Position numbers and translations under genes: made by a program
Source: CAIMZW01 sp037133095
GTDB lineage: Bacteria > Actinomycetota > Actinomycetes > Nanopelagicales > Nanopelagicaceae
Length of the DNA: 64,000 nt
Direction of reading: 5' to 3'
NCBI GenBank assembly: GCA_037133095.1
Contig: JBAXOT010000007.1
Coordinates: 10,102 to 74,101 of the forward strand
In this document: positions 61,644-64,000 of the stretch, one piece after another
Position numbering within the stretch: the first letter of the stretch is position 1
Layout: each line of letters starts with the position of its first letter
Notes under the pieces: generated by a model
Databases searched by the model: none
Seen by the model: only the letters and a program-made list of their open reading frames with translations
What the model was told of the DNA's origin: nothing

Positions 61644-62996
61644 GTGAAGAAGAAAGAGATTCTCAAGGCATCGGAGGAGAACAACCTTCGACTGATCCGA
61701 TTTTTATATTGTGACCTAGCCGGTGTGATTCGAGGCAAGACTGTTCATGCCTCGCAATTGGAATCCAAGATTCATGAAGGTGTTGGACTTACTCGAGCTC
61801 AGAACGCGGTAAATCTTTTTGAAGATCTCGTTCCTGTCGATGGTATGGAACCGGTTGGTGAAGTTCGGATAGTGCCCGATCCAGATACCTTTGCAATATT
61901 GCCTTGGTTAGATCGAACGGCATCTATGCACAGCGATCTGCAAGAGAAGGACGGTAGCGATTGGGCTGGCTGTACTCGTACGGTCTTGCGACGCACACTT
62001 GCAACCCTTGAAGCGCAAGGTATCGAGATGATGTCGGCCTTCGAATCTGAGTTTTATCTGGCGGAAAGTTCTGAGAACGGGCCGATTCCCTGGATGAACG
62101 GACCTTGCTACTCAAGTTCGGGTATGGATCGCGCCAGTGAAGTCACCGACCGAATGGTCGACAATCTCATTTCTCAAGGCATAACGGTTGAGCAAGCCAT
62201 TAATGAATACGGCCCCGGTCAACAGGAGATTGCCATTAAGTACGGACCTGCATTGCAATCGGCAGATCGCCATCTCCAATTTCGCGACACTATTCGTGGT
62301 ACTGCTGAAGTGGAATTTGGGCTACTCGCATCGTTGGCGCCAAAACCATTCAAGGATGGCATCGGATCTGGCGCTCACCTTCATTTCTCTTTGTGGGATA
62401 CAGAAAAGAAACTCAATTTACTTTTTAATGAGAACGACCCAACCAAGATTTCTGCCTTTGGCGAATCTTTCGTCGCCGGTATTTTGGAACACCTTCCTGG
62501 TCTCTTGGCTCTGACCTGTCCGTCATATGTTTCTTTCTTGCGATTACAACCGCATGCCTGGGCGGGAAATACGATTTCGTGGGGTTATGACAATCGCGAA
62601 TGCGCGGTTCGAGTTGCCAGTCCTTTTAAAGGTCGCGAGATGCAATCAATTAACTTGGAATTAAAGGCATGCGATGGATCAGCCAATCCATACCTCGCTC
62701 TCGCCGGCGTGATTCTTGTTGGTATGGATGGGGTAGCGCGCGGACTGGTTGCGCCAAAACCGGCACATCGTGATCCGGCACTGCTTACTGATGAAGAGAA
62801 GATTGCATGTGGCATTCGACCATTTCCATCAACTCAGCTAGAAGCGCTTGATGCTCTAGAACGAGACGAAGTACTGACTTCAGGCCTTGGTGAATTAATG
62901 ACTCGGGCATATCTAGCAACTCGTCGCGCTGAGAATGCCAAGGCATCGCTTAAGGGTGATGAATGGGCTCGATTGGAAACCTTCTCCACTTTCTAG
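61644..62996 (+). CDS. Glutamine synthetase-like ligase 2 (FluG/NodGS-type)
   Basis: 450-residue type I glutamine synthetase homologue. Metal ligands FESEF (E134, E136), GPGQQEI and GSGAHLHFS are present, with FLRLQPHAWAGNTISWGYDNRE, which matches the FluG/NodGS synthetase domain closely. The N-terminal FDGSS ammonium-binding segment of GlnA is missing, and the usual R in the ExRxxD motif is Lys (LELKACDGSANPYL). It is not a recent copy of ligase 1; the two differ strongly. Likely a gamma-glutamyl-amine ligase or a related amide-forming enzyme. GTG 61644 has AGGAAGAGGA upstream. Confidence 0.85.
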   Translation: MKKKEILKASEENNLRLIRFLYCDLAGVIRGKTVHASQLESKIHEGVGLTRAQNAVNLFEDLVPVDGMEPVGEVRIVPDPDTFAILPWLDRTASMHSDLQEKDGSDWAGCTRTVLRRTLATLEAQGIEMMSAFESEFYLAESSENGPIPWMNGPCYSSSGMDRASEVTDRMVDNLISQGITVEQAINEYGPGQQEIAIKYGPALQSADRHLQFRDTIRGTAEVEFGLLASLAPKPFKDGIGSGAHLHFSLWDTEKKLNLLFNENDPTKISAFGESFVAGILEHLPGLLALTCPSYVSFLRLQPHAWAGNTISWGYDNRECAVRVASPFKGREMQSINLELKACDGSANPYLALAGVILVGMDGVARGLVAPKPAHRDPALLTDEEKIACGIRPFPSTQLEALDALERDEVLTSGLGELMTRAYLATRRAENAKASLKGDEWARLETFSTF

Positions 62997-63052
62997 TTCT
63001 ACGCAAAGTAATTCTTTTTTACGCCGTAATTTTGACGCTTCGCTTTTGGCGA

Positions 63053-63090
63053 GAAAGATGACCTGGAATTTTCTGGGTCATTTTTCTTTT
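63053..63090 (+). terminator. Intrinsic terminator after ligase 2
   Basis: An 11-bp stem with one G-U pair (63053-63063 with 63076-63086) and a 12-nt loop, followed by a T-rich TTTTCTCC segment. It can end the permease-to-ligase transcript. Confidence 0.75.
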
Positions 63091-63125
63091 CTCCTATTGG
63101 CACGGGAACGGAATTGAAGGTCCCG

Positions 63126-63157
63126 AAAAAGGGCTCCGCGAAATCGGAGCCCTTTTT
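63126..63157. terminator. Strong bidirectional-looking terminator before alkD
   Basis: A perfect 13-bp stem: 63126-63138 (AAAAAGGGCTCCG) with 63145-63157 (CGGAGCCCTTTTT), loop CGAAAT. The flanking A- and T-runs make it work in either direction. It is the second terminator in 100 nt and isolates the cassette from the AlkD gene. Confidence 0.88.
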
Positions 63158-63194
63158 CCATGAGTGTAAGGTTGAATGATATTTTGGAGGCCGA

Positions 63195-63875
63195 ATGAAA
63201 TTCGAAAAGCTTGTGCTGACTAAGGTTCAGGCTGCCCTCGAACCTCTGGCTAACCCCGAGCGTGCCACGGGCGCTGAGAACTACATGAAACATGTTGCCC
63301 CGTATTTAGGCATGAGCGCACCTGATCGTCGGATGGCGACCCGCCCGGTTTTTAAGGCGTTGCTTATCCCAACTTCCGAAGAATTGGTCCGCGCCGCGCG
63401 GTTGCTCTATGCCCAAGAAAAGCGCGAGTACGCCTATGCGGCTAATGACTTGATTGCCCATTTCATATCCAGCGCCGATCGAGATTTTCTGGAGTTTGTC
63501 CTGCCCGAACTGCTCACGACAAAGTCATGGTGGGACACCGTCGATGGCCTTGGTTCGGCAGCAGTCGTGCCTTTGACCCGAAGATTTCCCTCAAAGACAG
63601 TCATGAAGAAGTGGAACTCCGACTCGAATATCTGGGTTGTTCGAGCGGCTTTGGGCCATCAGCGAGGCAGGCGAGGGGAGACGGATGTCCCATTTGTCCT
63701 GGATTTGGCAGCGAAGCACACCTTCAGCAGGGAGTTCTTCATTGTTAAGGCCATTGGCTGGCTCCTTCGCGACATCACTGCTTTTGATAAACCGGCAGTG
63801 CGCCAATTCTTGATAGCGCACCCAGAATTGGGTCGGGTAGCGACTCGCGAGGCCGAACGCGGACTGAATCGTTAG
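63195..63875 (+). CDS. DNA alkylation repair protein (AlkD-like)
   Basis: 226-residue all-helical HEAT-repeat protein of the AlkD/AlkC glycosylase family, which removes N3- and N7-alkylated purines. KSWWDTVD at about 110-117 contains the Trp and Asp that form the catalytic pocket in AlkD, and NIWVVRAAL and FFIVKAIGWLLRDI are family-typical. GGAGG sits 7 nt before the ATG. It appears to be a single-gene unit between two regions of terminator and leader. Confidence 0.88.
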   Translation: MKFEKLVLTKVQAALEPLANPERATGAENYMKHVAPYLGMSAPDRRMATRPVFKALLIPTSEELVRAARLLYAQEKREYAYAANDLIAHFISSADRDFLEFVLPELLTTKSWWDTVDGLGSAAVVPLTRRFPSKTVMKKWNSDSNIWVVRAALGHQRGRRGETDVPFVLDLAAKHTFSREFFIVKAIGWLLRDITAFDKPAVRQFLIAHPELGRVATREAERGLNR

Positions 63876-64000
63876 CACCCTGTCCTAATTTGCCCCGATT
63901 TCGCCTTAATTTCGCCTCACTGGCCTCCGCTGGTACCCTTGGACCGCAAAGCGAGTAAGCGTGCCTTCGTGAATTACACCGAGGCCCTCGTGATCAGTCC
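63876..64000 (+). promoter_or_regulatory. Intergenic sequence at window edge, possible leader of the next gene
   Basis: 125 bases without a gene. TACCCT at 63934-63939 could be a -10 box; a -35 box is weak. The following GC-rich sequence looks like a 5' untranslated region. Because rpsO-pnp normally follow ribF, the gene beyond the edge may be rpsO, but this is inference. Confidence 0.3.

Overview
The window is a gene-dense stretch of an actinobacterial chromosome. Spacing between genes is short, many start/stop codons overlap, and base composition looks balanced rather than GC-extreme. The gene order is classic for Actinobacteria: ndk-mreBCD-mrdA-rodA, rne-rplU-rpmA-obgE-proB, gatCAB, an ilv/leu block, rpsB-tsf-pyrH-frr-cdsA-rlmN, rseP-ispG-proS, and rimP-nusA-ylxR-infB-rbfA-truB-ribF. 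Moderate composition, compact spacing and a polyamine transport cluster suggest a streamlined aquatic lineage (Nanopelagicales/acI-like), but that placement is inference. I see no insertion sequence, prophage, CRISPR array or tRNA gene.

Layout. 1-5971: end of ndk and the cell-elongation operon. 6225-12000: RNase E/G, ribosomal proteins L21 and L27, the GTPase Obg and glutamate 5-kinase. 11997-14459: a secreted serine hydrolase on the minus strand, then proA, which is thereby separated from proB. 14512-17800: the GatCAB amidotransferase. 17821-28350: branched-chain amino acid synthesis (ilvD, ilvBNC, leuB, ilvE, cimA) with serA; ilvB sits behind an attenuator that encodes a 12-residue Val/Ile leader peptide. 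28360-31453: xerC and two minus-strand genes (CYTH protein, DUF885 peptidase-like). 31786-36947: rpsB to rlmN. 36966-44923: a polyamine/GABA island (aldehyde dehydrogenase, PotDABC transporter, agmatinase-like enzyme, GABA aminotransferase) in the place where related genomes carry dxr. 45022-56855: rseP, ispG, proS, a TauE-like permease, and the transcription/translation cluster. 56958-62996: a catabolic-looking cassette of amino-acid permease, cyclase-family hydrolase, glutamine synthetase-like ligase, FluG/NodGS-type amidohydrolase and a second ligase. 63195-63875: an AlkD-like DNA repair protein.

How the parts fit. The core blocks are housekeeping. The two accessory islands both point to use of organic nitrogen: one imports polyamines and converts them toward GABA and succinate semialdehyde, the other probably handles an amine or amide through gamma-glutamylation. 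Several genes have no visible Shine-Dalgarno but have a TAnnnT -10 box about 6-8 nt before the ATG, which suggests leaderless transcripts. The most interesting items are the split FluG/NodGS cassette (58459-62996), the apparently leaderless ilvB attenuator (19534-19660), and the palindromic divergent promoter between the serine hydrolase and proA (13164-13183).
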